Source of the DNA: Lumbricus rubellus
Taxonomy: Eukaryota > Annelida > Clitellata > Crassiclitellata > Lumbricidae
Length of the DNA stretch: 64,000 nt
Direction of reading: 5' to 3'
NCBI GenBank assembly: GCA_945859605.1
Contig: OX243823.1
Location: 32,437,689 to 32,501,688, forward strand
Below are positions 33,336 to 44,244 of this stretch, in pieces. Numbering within the stretch: position 1 is the first letter of the stretch; each line of letters begins with the position of its first letter. Both the position numbers and the translations under genes were made by a program. The notes below the pieces were generated by a model, which had not been told where the DNA came from, did no database searches, and saw only the letters and a program-made list of their open reading frames with translations.

Positions 33336-34612
33336 CGGATATGTTAGCTCTAAATGTTAGCTCTAAATGTTAGCTCTGAATGTTAACTTTAAAATAATGT
33401 TAACTCCAAATGTTAACTCCGAATGAATGTTAGCTCTGAAAGTTAGCTCTAAATGTTAGCTCTAAAATAATGTCAACTCTGAATGTTAGCTCTGAATGTT
33501 AGCTCTAGATGTTAGCTCTAAATGTCAAGTCTCAATGTTAACTTTAAAATAATGTTAACTTCAAATATTAACTCTGAATGTCAACTCTGAATGTTATCTT
33601 TGAATGTTAGCTCTGAAAGTTAGCTCTAAATGTTAGCTCAAAATGTTAGCTCTGAATGTTAGCTCTGAATGTTAGCTCTGAATGTTATCTCTGAATGTTA
33701 AATCTGAATGTTAGCTCTGAATGTTGGCTTTAAAATAATATTAACTCCAAATGTTAACTCTAAATGTTAGCTCTGAATTTTAGCTCTGAATGTTAACTCT
33801 GAATGTTATCTTTGAATGTTAGCTCTGAAAGTTAGCTCAAAATGTTAGCTCAAAATGTTAGCTCTAAATGTCAACTCTAAATGTTAACTCTGAATATTAT
33901 CTCTGAATGTTAAATCTGAATGTTAGCCCTGAATGTTGGCTTTAAAATAATATTAACTCCAAATGTTAACTCTAAATGTTAGCTCTGAATGTTAAATCTG
34001 AATGTTAGCTCTGAATGTTAGCTCTGAATGTTAAATCTGAATGTTAGCTCTGAATGTTAGCTCTGAATGTTAGCTCTAGATGTTAGCTCTAAATGTTAGC
34101 TCTGAATGTTAAATCTGAATGTTAGCTCTGAATGTTAACTCTGAATGTCAGCTCTAAATGTTAGCTCTAAATGTCAACTCTGAATGTTAGCTCTGAATAT
34201 TAACTCTGAGTGTTAGCTCTGAATGTTAGCTCTAGATGTTAGCTCTAAATGTTAGCTCTAAATGTTAGCTCTGAATGTTAAATCTGAATGTTAGCTCTGA
34301 ATGTTAGCTCTGAATGTTAACTCTGAATGTCAGCTCTAAATGTTAGCTCTAAATGTCAACTCTGAATGTTAGCTCTGAATATTAACTCTGAGTGTTAGCT
34401 CTGAATGTTAGCTCTAGATGTTAGCTCTAAATGTTAGCTCTAAATGTTAGCTCTGAATGTTAAATCTGAATGTTAGCTCTTAATGTTAGCTCTGAATGTT
34501 AACTCTGAATGTCAGCTCTAAATGTTAGCTCTAAATGTCAACTCTGAATGTTAGCTCTGAATATTAACTCTGAGTGTTAGCTCTGAATGTTAGCTTTGAA
34601 TGTTGTCAGTAC
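33336..34612 (+). repeat. 13-bp satellite array with a 182-bp higher-order unit
   Basis: About 95 copies of AATGTTAGCTCTG and variants (AACTC, GTCAAC, TTTAAAATAATGTT). In the distal half the variant pattern repeats every 182 bp, i.e. 14 monomers: TAACTCTGAGTGTTAGC starts at 34,201, 34,383 and 34,565. The unit length is not divisible by three and the monomer contains stops, so the array is non-coding. Confidence 0.92.
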
Positions 34613-34908
34613 AGTTGAGTATTGTATTAATTATATCTGACCATTTATGAAAGCGCTTCTCGCAGCAAGAGTAGGCCTATTGCAGATGCGTTCCCATGCA
34701 ACACGTGCAACCTCGAAGAGAAAAGGACGGTTTTGAGACGGGGGAAAGATGAGGAAAGAGTTTCGAAAGACCACCAGAGAAAATGACAGAGTGATTTGAT
34801 GGGGAAAGTTCATTCTATAGAGAGGAACCTATGCAGGCAAATGACTTGGATTGAGCCACGGCTGTCCTGGCGCGAGGAACACCATCTTGTTGAAATGTGT
34901 ATTAGGTG
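34613..34908 (+). other. Spacer with a diverged LINE/SINE tail
   Basis: TTTATGAAAGCGCTTCTCGC near 34,645 resembles the inverted retroposon tail. Nothing else recognised. Confidence 0.3.
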
Positions 34909-34909
34909 A

Positions 34910-35251
34910 TCCGATAATTCCTGGATATCAAGCACCAATTTTTTTTATAGAGCAGACAATCCCTGCAATAATCTGCATTTCTTTTCACTCCTGGTTCCAT
35001 TAAATTGATTCAGGTTTACCAAGAGCCAATAATTCCAACCGAAACCATGCATGATTGACCGTCTAATTGAATTTTGAGGCAAATGACGTCATGATGACGT
35101 CATTAATGTGACGGGAACTTTTATATTTACACCAGTGTTCGACAAATATGTCAGAATTAAAACAATGTTTGAATTGTAAAAATCGATCAATATTTACTAT
35201 TTATTTTCATATTTACCAAATCGGTTCCCTTTTTTCCGGACACAATGTAGA
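34910..35251 (-). mobile_element. Truncated copy of the 20,512 mariner-like element
   Basis: The reverse complement matches the left third of the element at 20,512: GCAGACAATCCCTGCAATAA, GCAAATGACGTCATGATGAC and TTTTTTCCGGACACAATGTA occur in the same order. One terminus with its TA is present; the other is lost. Confidence 0.75.
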
Positions 35252-35474
35252 TTAATAAAAATCCTCACGCCAAGGCCAGTTACTAGCAGTCGTCGGGCCC
35301 GTGTGCATTTTCCCACCCTCGCCTCTCAGCGACCATATGCTGAAGAAGATTGGGTGCCAACTTTCCTCCGTCCTATCATAGGCTACGCTGTCTGATGGCT
35401 TGAATCCCTAATTGAATAATGGAAATGTATACCAGCAAACGAGGCACTTGTTTCCCTTGACGCATAGGCTACAG

Positions 35475-35884
35475 TTGAATTGCTGCGTGTTTAGCTCAAT
35501 GACCTCGGTTAGTTTTTTATAGGTGAAGTTATGAACCAAATGGATTATTATTGGCGCAACCCACTTGCTCAGACCAAGTAGAGAGAACTAATAGCATCCT
35601 TCGTCCCCTTCCACACACGGGCTAGGCTGAATTGAGGAGCCCCGTGACCTGGATGGGATTCCTACACAAGGCGTTAGAGCAACTACAGGCCCACTTATTA
35701 CTTGCGACACGGCGGTGCATGGCTACGGGCAAGCTGTATCGCAGATGCTTAAGCCTTAATGTATTCAGATGTCTCTGGCTGTACATGTGTGCTCACAGAC
35801 TGTTCTCGTAGTTTCGACAACAGTCGATGTCTCAGTACAGATTTTTCTGTTAAGCTGAGAAAGTCACAAACAAAGAAAATTAAT
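35475..35884 (+). promoter_or_regulatory. Conserved 5' flank of GPCR-2
   Basis: Shared in order with 41,060-41,666 (interrupted by a MITE) and 47,045-47,450: GGGCTAGGCTGAATTGA, CTACAGGCCCACTTATTA, GCAAGCTGTATCGCAGATGC, ACTGTTCTCGTAGTTTCG. It probably holds promoter and 5' UTR, but conservation may reflect recent duplication alone. Confidence 0.4.
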
Positions 35885-36994
35885 ATGGCAGATGAAACGA
35901 GTGATGATAGGCATGCAGCTTTTGAAAATCTTACGCACAATAATCACAGCCACTACTACGATTACGATGATTTCTATCCGTTCGAACATCCCGTCATAGA
36001 AAGATTTTGGATTTTCTTCTATTCCATCAGTATTGTGTGTCCGATTGCGATATTTGGTGGCGTTTTCACGAACATCCTGGCTTTCGTTGTTCTCGTGAGA
36101 AGTCGTCTGTGGTTGAAACACGAAGGATACATTTATCTGGCTGCTAATTTCTGTGCCAACGTCGGAATTCTGATGTTCTGTACAAGTTCGTTTTGGATGA
36201 CATCCGTCTATGGATGGGGATATTACTATCCACCGCACTCTTCGAATTTCATGTGCAAAGTTTGGCACTTCTTAATGAGCATCTTCTTTGCGTCCGGTTG
36301 GCTGTCTGTGGCTTTCTTGTTTAACGTTTACCTTCGTGAACATCTGACACAGAGGAGAAGATGTGGATGTCCGATGTTTGCGGCCAAGTACTGTACGCTG
36401 TTTGCAACTAAGATCATCGTTGGTGTTATATTCGGCGTTTTGTTTGTGTTCGGTGTGCCGTATCTGGTGTTGTACGAGCTGCATGAGTTAGGAGGATGTG
36501 CGTTGTCACGATATGGAGATGTGCACATGGCCCTTCTCGTTGAAACGATCGCAATGTGGGTCCTACCGTTCGTTTTCTTTCTACCCATCATCCTACTGAT
36601 GACGTTGTGTACAAAGACACAAGGTAACACCTTTGGATTCTCACAGATCGAAGAGAGATCTGCCTCTGACGATCAGATGAAAGTCATGGCTGTAACTCTG
36701 TCGTCAATGACTCTATTTTCACAGTTCGTCCTGGTGGTATTTTATTCGGAAGTGGGGAGATTCATGGGCACGACTGGTGTGGTACTTGTTGAGCTAGTAT
36801 TCGGCCTCTCTCTCGCTCTACAACCTATCATCTGTTTCGTCATTCTGAAGACATTGCGCGATGGATTCCGTTCTCAGCTGCGAAGCATCCGATGCTGTCG
36901 TCGAGTGTTTCCATCGTTGGATCGCGATGAGGAAGTGGTTCGACTGACCTCCATCCAAGAGGATCCGCCGAGTACAGCTGAGCCTGAATCATAA
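35885..36994 (+). CDS. Intronless seven-transmembrane receptor GPCR-2
   Basis: 369 residues from MADETSDDRHAA. An upstream in-frame Met at 35,759 exists, but the paralogues start at MADE, so I use 35,885. N-terminus HYYDYDDFYPFE with N-glycosylation sites N15 and N20. Helices: TM1 43-71, TM2 82-106, TM3 127-151, TM4 172-196, TM5 219-241, TM6 264-287, TM7 298-320, then helix 8 with RCCRR. C124 and C205 are the expected TM3-ECL2 disulphide pair. DRY is replaced by LREHL, NPxxY by QPIICF, and there is no CWxP in TM6. The ICL3 element GFSQIEERSASDDQMKVMAV and the SIQEDPP tail are shared with its neighbours. It is the first of three plus-strand tandem copies within Neto intron 4. Single-exon rhodopsin-like receptor, probably sensory; ligand unknown. 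Confidence 0.92.
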   Translation: MADETSDDRHAAFENLTHNNHSHYYDYDDFYPFEHPVIERFWIFFYSISIVCPIAIFGGVFTNILAFVVLVRSRLWLKHEGYIYLAANFCANVGILMFCTSSFWMTSVYGWGYYYPPHSSNFMCKVWHFLMSIFFASGWLSVAFLFNVYLREHLTQRRRCGCPMFAAKYCTLFATKIIVGVIFGVLFVFGVPYLVLYELHELGGCALSRYGDVHMALLVETIAMWVLPFVFFLPIILLMTLCTKTQGNTFGFSQIEERSASDDQMKVMAVTLSSMTLFSQFVLVVFYSEVGRFMGTTGVVLVELVFGLSLALQPIICFVILKTLRDGFRSQLRSIRCCRRVFPSLDRDEEVVRLTSIQEDPPSTAEPES

Positions 36995-37046
36995 CCATCT
37001 CGTTATTCCTTAGCCATGAATCTAACATTCCTTTGTCTGGAAGCAG

Positions 37047-37175
37047 CACATAAGGTATAAGAAAAGGAAGTCCCTTTCTCAAAGGTGGTGGCGAAATAAG
37101 CTTCAAGACGGCGTTCAGATTTGAAAATAAGTGCATGGGCGCCGTCCATGACCATCCAGCCATACTTTAAGCTAT
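37047..37175 (+). mobile_element. MITE family A, copy 3
   Basis: Follows GPCR-2 at the same relative position as copy 4 follows GPCR-4: TTTGAAAATAAGTGCATGGG, CCGTCCATGACCATCCAGCC, ACTTTAAGCT. It was therefore present before the receptor unit duplicated. Confidence 0.65.
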
Positions 37176-37582
37176 GTCTGGAAAACTATTCACTCACCGG
37201 GATTAAACGCTAACTGAGAGGCCATTTAACATTTGCGGAATTGTTCTGCGTCTGTCTTAGCGTCTGAAAGTTAGCCTATTGGTGAAAATTGAATGTAGGC
37301 TACAGTAGGCTCACTACTAGTTCCTGAAAGCACAATACAACTGAAATTTGATATTGCCTTCTTTTCACTGATTCTTTGCTGAACAACTATCTGCGAATGA
37401 CATCGTTTCGACGTTTTATATTGTTTTACTTCTGCTGGTTTCATTTATTTTCTTGTCGCTCGCATTTTATTCTAATCGTCAATTATTTTTTCTGTATGCT
37501 AATTTCTGTAGTGTATCTTTTGCTTGTTACAATAGAATACAACTGAAATTTGATGTTGCCCTCCCTTCAAAGCTCAGAAATG

Positions 37583-37738
37583 CACACACGCCTCAGCGGC
37601 GCAACTGCAATTTTTTCAGATCGATTGCGAGTGAAGGACTTGCTCAAGGTCCTTACACAGTGACCGCCTCGGACGGGGATCGAACCCGTACTCTCCGCGT
37701 TACAAGCCGACCGCGTTAACCACTCGGCCACCGTGTCT
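37583..37738 (-). mobile_element. tRNA-derived SINE, intact head (inverted)
   Basis: On the minus strand the head reads GACACGGTGGCCGAGTGG, TTAACGCGGTCGGCTTGTAA, then GGGTTCGATCCCCGTCCGAG, so both internal pol III boxes are close to consensus. It continues with GGACCTTGAGCAAGTCCTTC, the body of the first SINE family. The acceptor stem does not pair well and the tRNA-like part runs into SINE body, so it is not a functional tRNA. Confidence 0.75.
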
Positions 37739-37804
37739 CACTTGTTGGAACCATCAGATTATTCACGAGTTCCTGAAAGCACTGTCATGAAATGCTGCAA
37801 CTTC

Positions 37805-38160
37805 TTGACCATAATAATTATTATATAGTCTTGCGCACAGTTAGGCTATGTGACTTGTCGTTTTTCTGCTGTCTGGTTAAAATCGTGTGGATCCTTGGGA
37901 GTTGGGACTTTTGACACACAATGAGGACATAAATTATAGAGTTGCCTTTTAGTTAGTCCTGAGAGATTGAAATCTGAGCCATTGTCGTTAGTAGTCGTAT
38001 CAATTTGGTTTGGTACCGATTTGCCGTATGGTAGAGAGGTAGGTGGGAGTTGCATAAAAATGTGAAATCGGTGTTATAGTATGAATCTGGAAAGTCTCTA
38101 AAAGTTGAAAACAAGACGCCTGTAAATGACCAAACACGAAGCCTACACGCAAAGAACGTT
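37805..38160 (+). other. 3' flank shared by the GPCR copies
   Basis: TTGGGACTTTTGACA and GAGATTGAAAT(C/G) words recur after GPCR-3 (about 43,480) and GPCR-4 (about 49,280). In those two an AATAAA lies at 43,495 and 49,299; here the site reads CAATGAGG, so the presumed poly(A) signal is mutated or never functioned. Confidence 0.45.
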
Positions 38161-38254
38161 TTCGAGGTTGACTAATCAAAAAGTATATATATGGCAGTCA
38201 TAGCACGGATTGATGTTCGGGAACAGACTTGACATACGATACTATTATTACTAC

Positions 38255-38382
38255 TGGCAATAATGATGATGACAATAGCATCGTCATCGTCATCATCGTC
38301 ATCATCATCATCGTCGTCGTCATGGTCATCACCATTATCATTATTATCATGATTGTCATCATTATCATTATTATCATCAAAA
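38255..38382 (-). repeat. ATC/ATT trinucleotide array
   Basis: CATCATCGTCATC and ATTATCATTATC blocks. Confidence 0.85.
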
Positions 38383-39329
38383 ATTATCACTTCGCTTGCG
38401 TTTAATAGAATCATTGCTATCAAATAAAAGGCGCGCTCAAATTGGCAGCAATCATAAGGTCTCTACTCTATTTTTTTCACTTCTGCAGTATTCAATTAAT
38501 TATTCAAGTCAACCTTGGCCGAGTAATGGGTGTGGCCTAATCATTTGCATAAACTAACAGCTCCGTATAGACGCTGAGCGCATGCGTACAATGAGCAGCG
38601 GACTTCTGATCTGAATTAATATGATCCGAGCCCAGGTCACCCATGTTTGAGCCGCTCACACATTCAGTAGTGCTCCCGACCATAACGAATAGTATGGCCT
38701 TCAGGCGTTTCCTAAGTAGTAGGGTCGTTGGGTGGCAAGACATCAAAAAAATTCGTGACAAGCTGAAAATATGCCAAATGCAACTGTAATATACTGTAAT
38801 ACACTGTAGTGAAGATAGCCAAAAATTGGGCCATCGGGCCTTATTCTATAGGGCCCAATTCAAAATGGCCGACCGATTTACAGATTTTTCAATATCTCAG
38901 CTTCCAATTCACTTTGAATCGTCATCTTGGTGTCAAAACATAAAACAGAGGGAGAGAGATTGAGAAGCTCAAGTGCCAGTATTATGTTGTCTCGGTCTGT
39001 CGCCGGGTTGGCCTACACGTCGTGCGGACGTGAGAGTCCCCTGGGCTTTTAGATCTAAGCCTAAGGAATGAACACTGAACAGCCTAGCACAGTGTTTGGT
39101 GGGACGTGAAGCCGTGACCAAAGCCGGTGGCATGAATGATAGAAGCAGTGATATACATATTATGAGAATTGCATGTCGGATGCGACTGCCTGCTTGTCTG
39201 CTATAGGCTGACCAGTGACCACTTCCATGCTTGTACAATTTACATGTAAGTGCATGCCATACATCCAGCATGAGATTTTGTGGGGAAAAAAACCGTCGGT
39301 CAGACTATGATCCGCATAATAATAAGCTT

Positions 39330-39364
39330 AATAATAAACTTAATAATAAGCTTAATAATAATAA

Positions 39365-39412
<48 letters not shown>
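39330..39412 (+). repeat. (AAT)n microsatellite
   Basis: About 25 AAT units with AAGCTT-containing variants at the start. Confidence 0.85.
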
Positions 39413-39418
<6 letters not shown>

Positions 39419-39594
39419 CTTATTTCAGCGTCTTTCTCTCACAATCCAGCGATTTAATGCGGTGGCATTTCGCGGCTCTATTCCTGCACTAGATTTCAAC
39501 GACGACTAGGTGCCGTTCCAATTTTTTTTAGTTTAGTAATTAGGGTGTAAGTCCCTGAGGGATCATAATTATGTACCTCGGGGCAAAAAAATTG

Positions 39595-39755
39595 TCCTTT
39601 ATTCAATAATCCGATTGACAGACCGCAACCAGTTACAGTGTAGATCTACAATAATTGTGCAGCTGAAACAATAATTATTCACAAAAACACAGATCACAGA
39701 ATACACAGATCTGAATTATTACTAACCGAACAGACAGCCTGCAATAATCGGTGCT
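39595..39755 (-). mobile_element. Second-family SINE body
   Basis: CCGATTGACAGACCGCAACC and GACAGCCTGCAATAATCGG match the 23,215 and 54,400 copies. Its tRNA-like end is replaced by the LINE fragment that follows; the SINE resumes at about 40,005 with GCGCCACCCCAAACCTG. Confidence 0.55.
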
Positions 39756-39930
39756 ATCTTCGTCTTCTTTTCTCTCTTCCGTCAACCATATTACGTCGAT
39801 CGACGATGAAGCCTTTACCAGACGTCTCCACATTCCTCTGTCTCTTTCAGTGTCCACAGCCTTCCTCAAATCCAGGTTCTTTTCTTTCAAGTCTTCTCTT
39901 ATGTTATCCATCCAGGTCTTGTGCTATCTT
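39756..39930 (-). mobile_element. RTE-like LINE C-terminal fragment
   Basis: The minus strand reads KTWMDNIREDLKEKNLDLRK, VDTERDRGMWRRLVKA and so on, the characteristic C-terminal pattern (W-x-D, D-L, A/V-x-D...R-x-x-W-R-x-L-V) of RTE-like LINE polyproteins. Confidence 0.65.
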
Positions 39931-40040
39931 CCTCTGCTTCTTACCCCTCCACGTGGCCATCCAAAGCCGATCTCGGTCCCTTCGCTCTCCATTCCTGTGT
40001 GTAAACGAACGCGCCACCCCAAACCTGCATAAATACCATA

Positions 40041-40240
40041 GGCGTAGTTTGGTTTAAGTTCTTTGGGGGGAGATTGGTGGGGGAATTACTTGGGCTTACG
40101 ACCAAAGTTCTTTTTAGCCCTTCGCTTGAAATCTCATGAAAATACACCATTTCTCTTTCGGTTGTTGAAAATCTCGTGAGAAATTTTTAAGACCTTTTTG
40201 GGGCTTAGCCCCTCTTAGCCCCTGATAAACTCTGCCCTTG
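40041..40240 (+). mobile_element. MITE family C, copy 3
   Basis: ATAGGCGTAGTTTGGTTTAAG at one end and CCTGATAAACTCTGCCC at the other, with GGGGCTTAGCCCC inside. Diverged from copies 1 and 2. Confidence 0.6.
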
Positions 40241-41124
40241 ATAAATACATAAAACACGCAAGCGTACATTCATATGTAGGCCTACATACAAGCATGATCA
40301 CATTGAATATCAGGATATCAGAGATGCCACTCATAGCTTTTCCACCTTGATCTAGGTTTTTCGGTCTTTTTTCTAGTTTTTTCTCGGGATCTACTTTTTT
40401 CTCACTGCGATTTTTCCGACTTCTCACATAAAAAAAGATATTTTCAGGTGAAAATACCAAACAGACGTGGAAAAGTCGCATTTTTTTAATTTTGGAGCAA
40501 AATAATTAGGCCTATTGTAGATTTTGGAGCGAGACTTTAAAATAAAGCCATCAGAAATTTTTACGGGAATAAGGAGACAAATCTGGTCGGATGACTAAAA
40601 GAGGGTCGTAAGAAATTTCAAGTCGGAAAAATTCACATGTTTTTTGGAGAAATTCTCAATCTACCTTTTCTAGTTTTTTCGGCCGGACCTGACTTTTTAT
40701 TATCACAGTGATATATCAGTCATAATTATACATGCAGGCCTACATGGATGATATAATCAAGCAACCATTTGTAAACGTGTTTGTGGATGATTTCGGGTTC
40801 AACTTGAACTATGATCCACGTGGAGTTGGAAGGAAAATAGATTATGACGCCTTATAAGAAAGACTGTAGGGCGCTGACCCTCTAAAAACCCCGGAAAATT
40901 CTCACCCTCGTGTCTATTTATCTTCGGAAATAATCTTCCTCTCTATGTATGTCTGCCTGTCTGCTTACTGATACCCGCTAATGCCAGCCGGTTGTTGTTG
41001 ACGAGATACTGTTACACAGTAAACTACCGCAGTTTGCTGGCTGACGGAGGACAATTTGCTTCTACGCGGGCTAGGCTGAATTGAAGAGCCGTATTAAACC
41101 TGGATGGGATAACTACCCAAGGCG

Positions 41125-41429
41125 CAAGGGCGGATACAGAAACTTTGGAAGGGGGGGGAAATTCTTAGGTCTGGGTCTGGAAATTTTTTCTTTCGTATCC
41201 GGCAAAAAAATCGATGACTTTTTTAGTCTTCCGGTAAAAAATCTTTAAAAAAAATTATACCATTTCATCCGCCAAAAAAGTTGATGACCTGTTTTAGTCA
41301 TTAACTCAAAACCCTTGGAAATATACCAAATTATAAGCTTGTTGAAACCAAATGGGGGGGGGGGCACGATACATGGGAATTTCTAAATGGGGGTGCCATG
41401 GCCGGATTGCCCTCCTGGATCCGCCTCTG
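41125..41429. mobile_element. hAT-like MITE in the GPCR-3 5' flank
   Basis: Ends CAAGGGCGGATACAG and the inverse CTGGATCCGCCTCTG, flanked by the perfect 8-bp repeat CCAAGGCG (41,117-41,124 and 41,430-41,437). The orthologous interval of GPCR-2 reads straight through (CACAAGGCGTTAGAGC), confirming the empty site. Confidence 0.85.
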
Positions 41430-41666
41430 CCAAGGCGTGAGAGCAACTACAGGCCCACTTATTTATTATTTGCGACTCGGCGGTGTACGACTGCTGGCAA
41501 GCTGTATGACTGTATCGCAGATGCTTAATGTGTTCAGATGTATATGGCTGTATCCGTGTGAGCACAAACTGTTCTCATAGTTTCGACAACACTGTTTTAG
41601 TCGAAGTTTCGCAACAGGTTTTTCTGTTAAGCTGATCCACTGTGAGAAAGTCACAAACACAGGAAT

Positions 41667-42755
41667 ATGGCCGATGAGACGAGTGATGATAGGCGTGCAG
41701 CTCCTACGCACAATCAAAGCCACTACTACGATAACGATGATTTCTATCCGTTCGAACATCACGTCGTAGACAGATTTGGGATTTTCTTCTATTGCATCAG
41801 TACTGTTTGTCCGATTGCGATACTTTGTGGCGTTGTTACAAATATCTTGGCTTTCGTTGTTCTCGTGAGAAGTCATCTGTGGTTGAAACACGAAGGATAC
41901 ATTTATCTGGCTGCCAATTTCTGCGCCAACGTTGGAATTCTGCTGTCCTGTACAAGTTCGTTTTGGATGACATCCACCTATGGATGGGGAGTTTACTATC
42001 CACCGAATACTTCGAATTTCACGTGCAAAGTTTGGCACTTCTTAAAGACTATTTCCTATGCGTCCGGTTGGCTGTCTGTGGCTCTCTTGTTTAACGTTTA
42101 CCTTCGTGAACATCTGACACATAGAAGAAGATGTGGATGTCCGATGTTTGCGGCCAAGTACTGTACGTTGTTTGCAACTAAGATCATCGTTGGTGTTATA
42201 TTCGGCATTTTGTTTGTGCTCGGTATACCGCATCTGGCTTTGTACGAGCTCGAAGTTTCAGGAAGATGTCAGTCGTCACGACATGATGAGTTGCACGTGT
42301 TGCATATCGTACACATGATCGTAATATTTCTTCTGCCGTTCATCTTCTTCATACCCATTCTACTGATGACGATTTGTACAAAGACTCAAAGTAACACCTT
42401 CGGATTTTCACAAATGGAAGAGAGATCCGCTTCTGACAATCAGATGAAAGTCATGGCTGTAACTCTGTCGACGATGACTGTACTTTCGCAGTTCGTCTTG
42501 GGGGTGCTCTTTAGGGAATTTCCGGTACACTTCGGCACGAGTGGTTGGGTGCTTGTCGAGCTAGTATTCGGCCTCTCTATTGCCCTGCAACCTATCATCT
42601 GTTTCGTCATTCTGAAGACATTGCGCGATGCATTTCGTTCTCAGCTGCGAAACATCCGATGTTGTCGTCGAATGTTTCCATCGTTGGATCGCGATGAGAA
42701 TGTGGTTCAGCTGACCTCCATCCAAGAGGATCCGCCTAATCCAACTGAATCATAA
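41667..42755 (+). CDS. Intronless seven-transmembrane receptor GPCR-3
   Basis: 362 residues, start MADETSDDRRAAP, an N-terminus six residues shorter than GPCR-2 but with the same HYYDNDDFYPFE element and a sequon at N16. TM3-ECL2 cysteines are C120 and C201. The ECL2-TM5 segment (ELEVSGRCQSSRHDELH) differs sharply from GPCR-2, whereas WLKHEGYIYLAANFC, RRRCGCPMFAAKYCTLF and RCCRRMFPSLDRDE are almost identical. Single exon, same strand as the Neto host. Its 5' flank is interrupted by a MITE 230 bp upstream, which may separate it from a distal control element. No frameshift or stop, so it is likely functional. Ligand unknown. Confidence 0.92.
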   Translation: MADETSDDRRAAPTHNQSHYYDNDDFYPFEHHVVDRFGIFFYCISTVCPIAILCGVVTNILAFVVLVRSHLWLKHEGYIYLAANFCANVGILLSCTSSFWMTSTYGWGVYYPPNTSNFTCKVWHFLKTISYASGWLSVALLFNVYLREHLTHRRRCGCPMFAAKYCTLFATKIIVGVIFGILFVLGIPHLALYELEVSGRCQSSRHDELHVLHIVHMIVIFLLPFIFFIPILLMTICTKTQSNTFGFSQMEERSASDNQMKVMAVTLSTMTVLSQFVLGVLFREFPVHFGTSGWVLVELVFGLSIALQPIICFVILKTLRDAFRSQLRNIRCCRRMFPSLDRDENVVQLTSIQEDPPNPTES

Positions 42756-43700
42756 GTCATCCATCGGCATCTTCCCGCATACACCGAACTTGCTCCTATC
42801 TGGAAAGTCAGTACTCAGCGTCAATGTATAAGCCAACCCGTCGAAACCACTGGAAGTTTAACTATAGATTATACTTCGATACGTTTCAACATTTGCGACA
42901 TGATTTGTTTCTTCTTTTTCACGTTATAAATCGACAAAACCAAAATGAATAGGCCTAGGCCTACAACGCGTGCTAGAACAATCTGTAAAACGCTTTCGAT
43001 CGTCGTAGCGCCTTTCTTGTTTTTAATGCTCATAATATAACGAACAATAGTTAGGCTAATCGACATAATTATAGGCCTTGTTTACGCTTCATTTATCTTA
43101 ACTATCTGCAATGACTTACATTTAGGCCTACAATCATCGCTGGGACGTGATTGTTTTACTTCTGCTTGTTTCATTTATTTCCTTGTCTCTCGCATTTTAC
43201 GAACATATTTTTATTCTAATTGTTGATTAGATTTCTGAAAACTAATTTCCTTTCGTATCTCTTTCGTTTGTTGGAGCGATCATTCACGAATTCGTGGAAG
43301 CACTTTCATGACAATAATAATTATACACTACAGTCTTTTTTATTTCAGAAGTTTATATAGCGCCTCGTCAATGTAGGCTACTCAGAAGCGCTCCAGGCCC
43401 AATTGTGCAAAGTTAGGCTACGTGACTTGTTACTCTATTGTCGATATGGCTAAAAGCGTGTGGAATCTGTGGATCCTTGGGACTTTTGACAAACAATAAA
43501 GCCACCAATTAGAGTTGCCTTCTAGCAGTCCTGCGAGATTGAAATGTAAGCTATTAATTATCGCTTGTGGTTGTATCAGTTTAGTTTGTTACCGACTTAC
43601 CTTGTACGGGTACAGCTAGTAATAATCATAAAAAATTAATAATAGTAGTAATAAAACTAGTCAATTCCGGACTAGTTTTTAAACAATAGTTAGCAATGAA
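42756..43700 (+). other. 3' flank of GPCR-3
   Basis: Colinear with the 3' flanks of GPCR-2 and GPCR-4 (TTACTTCTGCTTGTTTC, TCTCGCATTTTA). AATAAA at 43,495 is a candidate poly(A) signal. An inverted LINE/SINE tail lies at 43,355-43,410 (TATATAGCGCCTCGTC, CAGAAGCGCTCC). Confidence 0.45.
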
Positions 43701-43752
43701 GTCCCCGAGAGCTCCTAAATACCTTAGGCGCAAACAAATAAAAATAAAAACA

Positions 43753-43754
<2 letters not shown>

Positions 43755-43820
<66 letters not shown>

Positions 43821-43822
43821 CT
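43755..43822 (+). repeat. (AAT)n microsatellite
   Basis: About 22 AAT units. Confidence 0.9.
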
Positions 43823-43929
43823 GCATCTAACGACGAGCACCAGTCACCGTCATCCAGCCTCAATGAGAATGCCAGACATCCATCTTTAGTAACAGACAAG
43901 AATTATACGCCACATACCGAAAGGAGCTA

Positions 43930-44110
43930 GAATTGCTTCGTGTTCAGCTCAACGGGCCAATGTTATTCAAGTTAACTAAAACTGAAACTGAATCTGAGTT
44001 AACTCAAAAGTTCCATTTGAGTTTACTGAAACTAAAACTAAAACTGAAAAGTTCTGAAAACTTAAACTAAAACTAAACTGAAAAGTTCAAAACTGAATTA
44101 ATTTATCTGT
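43930..44110 (+). repeat. AAACTGAAA-rich repeat, copy 1
   Basis: Imperfect CTAAAACTGAAAAGTTCTGA units, found again at 46,890-47,040 just before the GPCR-4 flank. Confidence 0.6.
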
Positions 44111-44183
44111 GTGGCGCACAAACCAAATGGCGGAATGTCTGCAACAGTTAGCGGCGTACATGTATGAAAGAAATATGTGTCAA

Positions 44184-44244
44184 GTATAGACCTAATTGAA
44201 ACTTCACTGATCTTGGAACAGGGCGCCGAGTTTTATTACATCTC
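44184..44244 (+). repeat. 61-bp direct repeat, copy 1
   Basis: GTATAGACCTAATTGAAAC to TTTTATTACATCTC, repeated at 44,773-44,833 with one mismatch. Confidence 0.85.

Larger units (their letters stand above)
38490..41060 (+). repeat. Downstream segmental block, copy 1
   Basis: Shares a series of anchors with 51,620-55,870 in the same order: TCAAGTCAACCTTGGCCGAG, CACGTCGTGCGGACG, CACTTCCATGCTTGTACAAT, CCATCCAGCATGAGATT, GGTCAGACTATGATCC followed by (AAT)n, CCTC(G/A)GGGCAAAAA, then GCTTTTCCACC and TTGTTGTTGACGAGA. The second copy is longer because of insertions such as the mariner-like element. Confidence 0.7.

Noticed and set aside
33336..34612. CRISPR-like regular repeat array
   Set aside because: Contiguous 13-bp monomers without spacers in a eukaryotic intron; a satellite.
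35759..35884. Longer N-terminus for GPCR-2 from an upstream Met
   Set aside because: The 42 extra residues are not shared by the paralogues and lie in the conserved 5' flank, which is non-coding in GPCR-3 and GPCR-4.
37600..37735. Possible tRNA gene on the minus strand
   Set aside because: Acceptor stem does not pair and the sequence continues into SINE body seen in other copies.
41792..42318. Extra plus-strand frames overlapping GPCR-3
   Set aside because: Out-of-frame shadows of the receptor gene.
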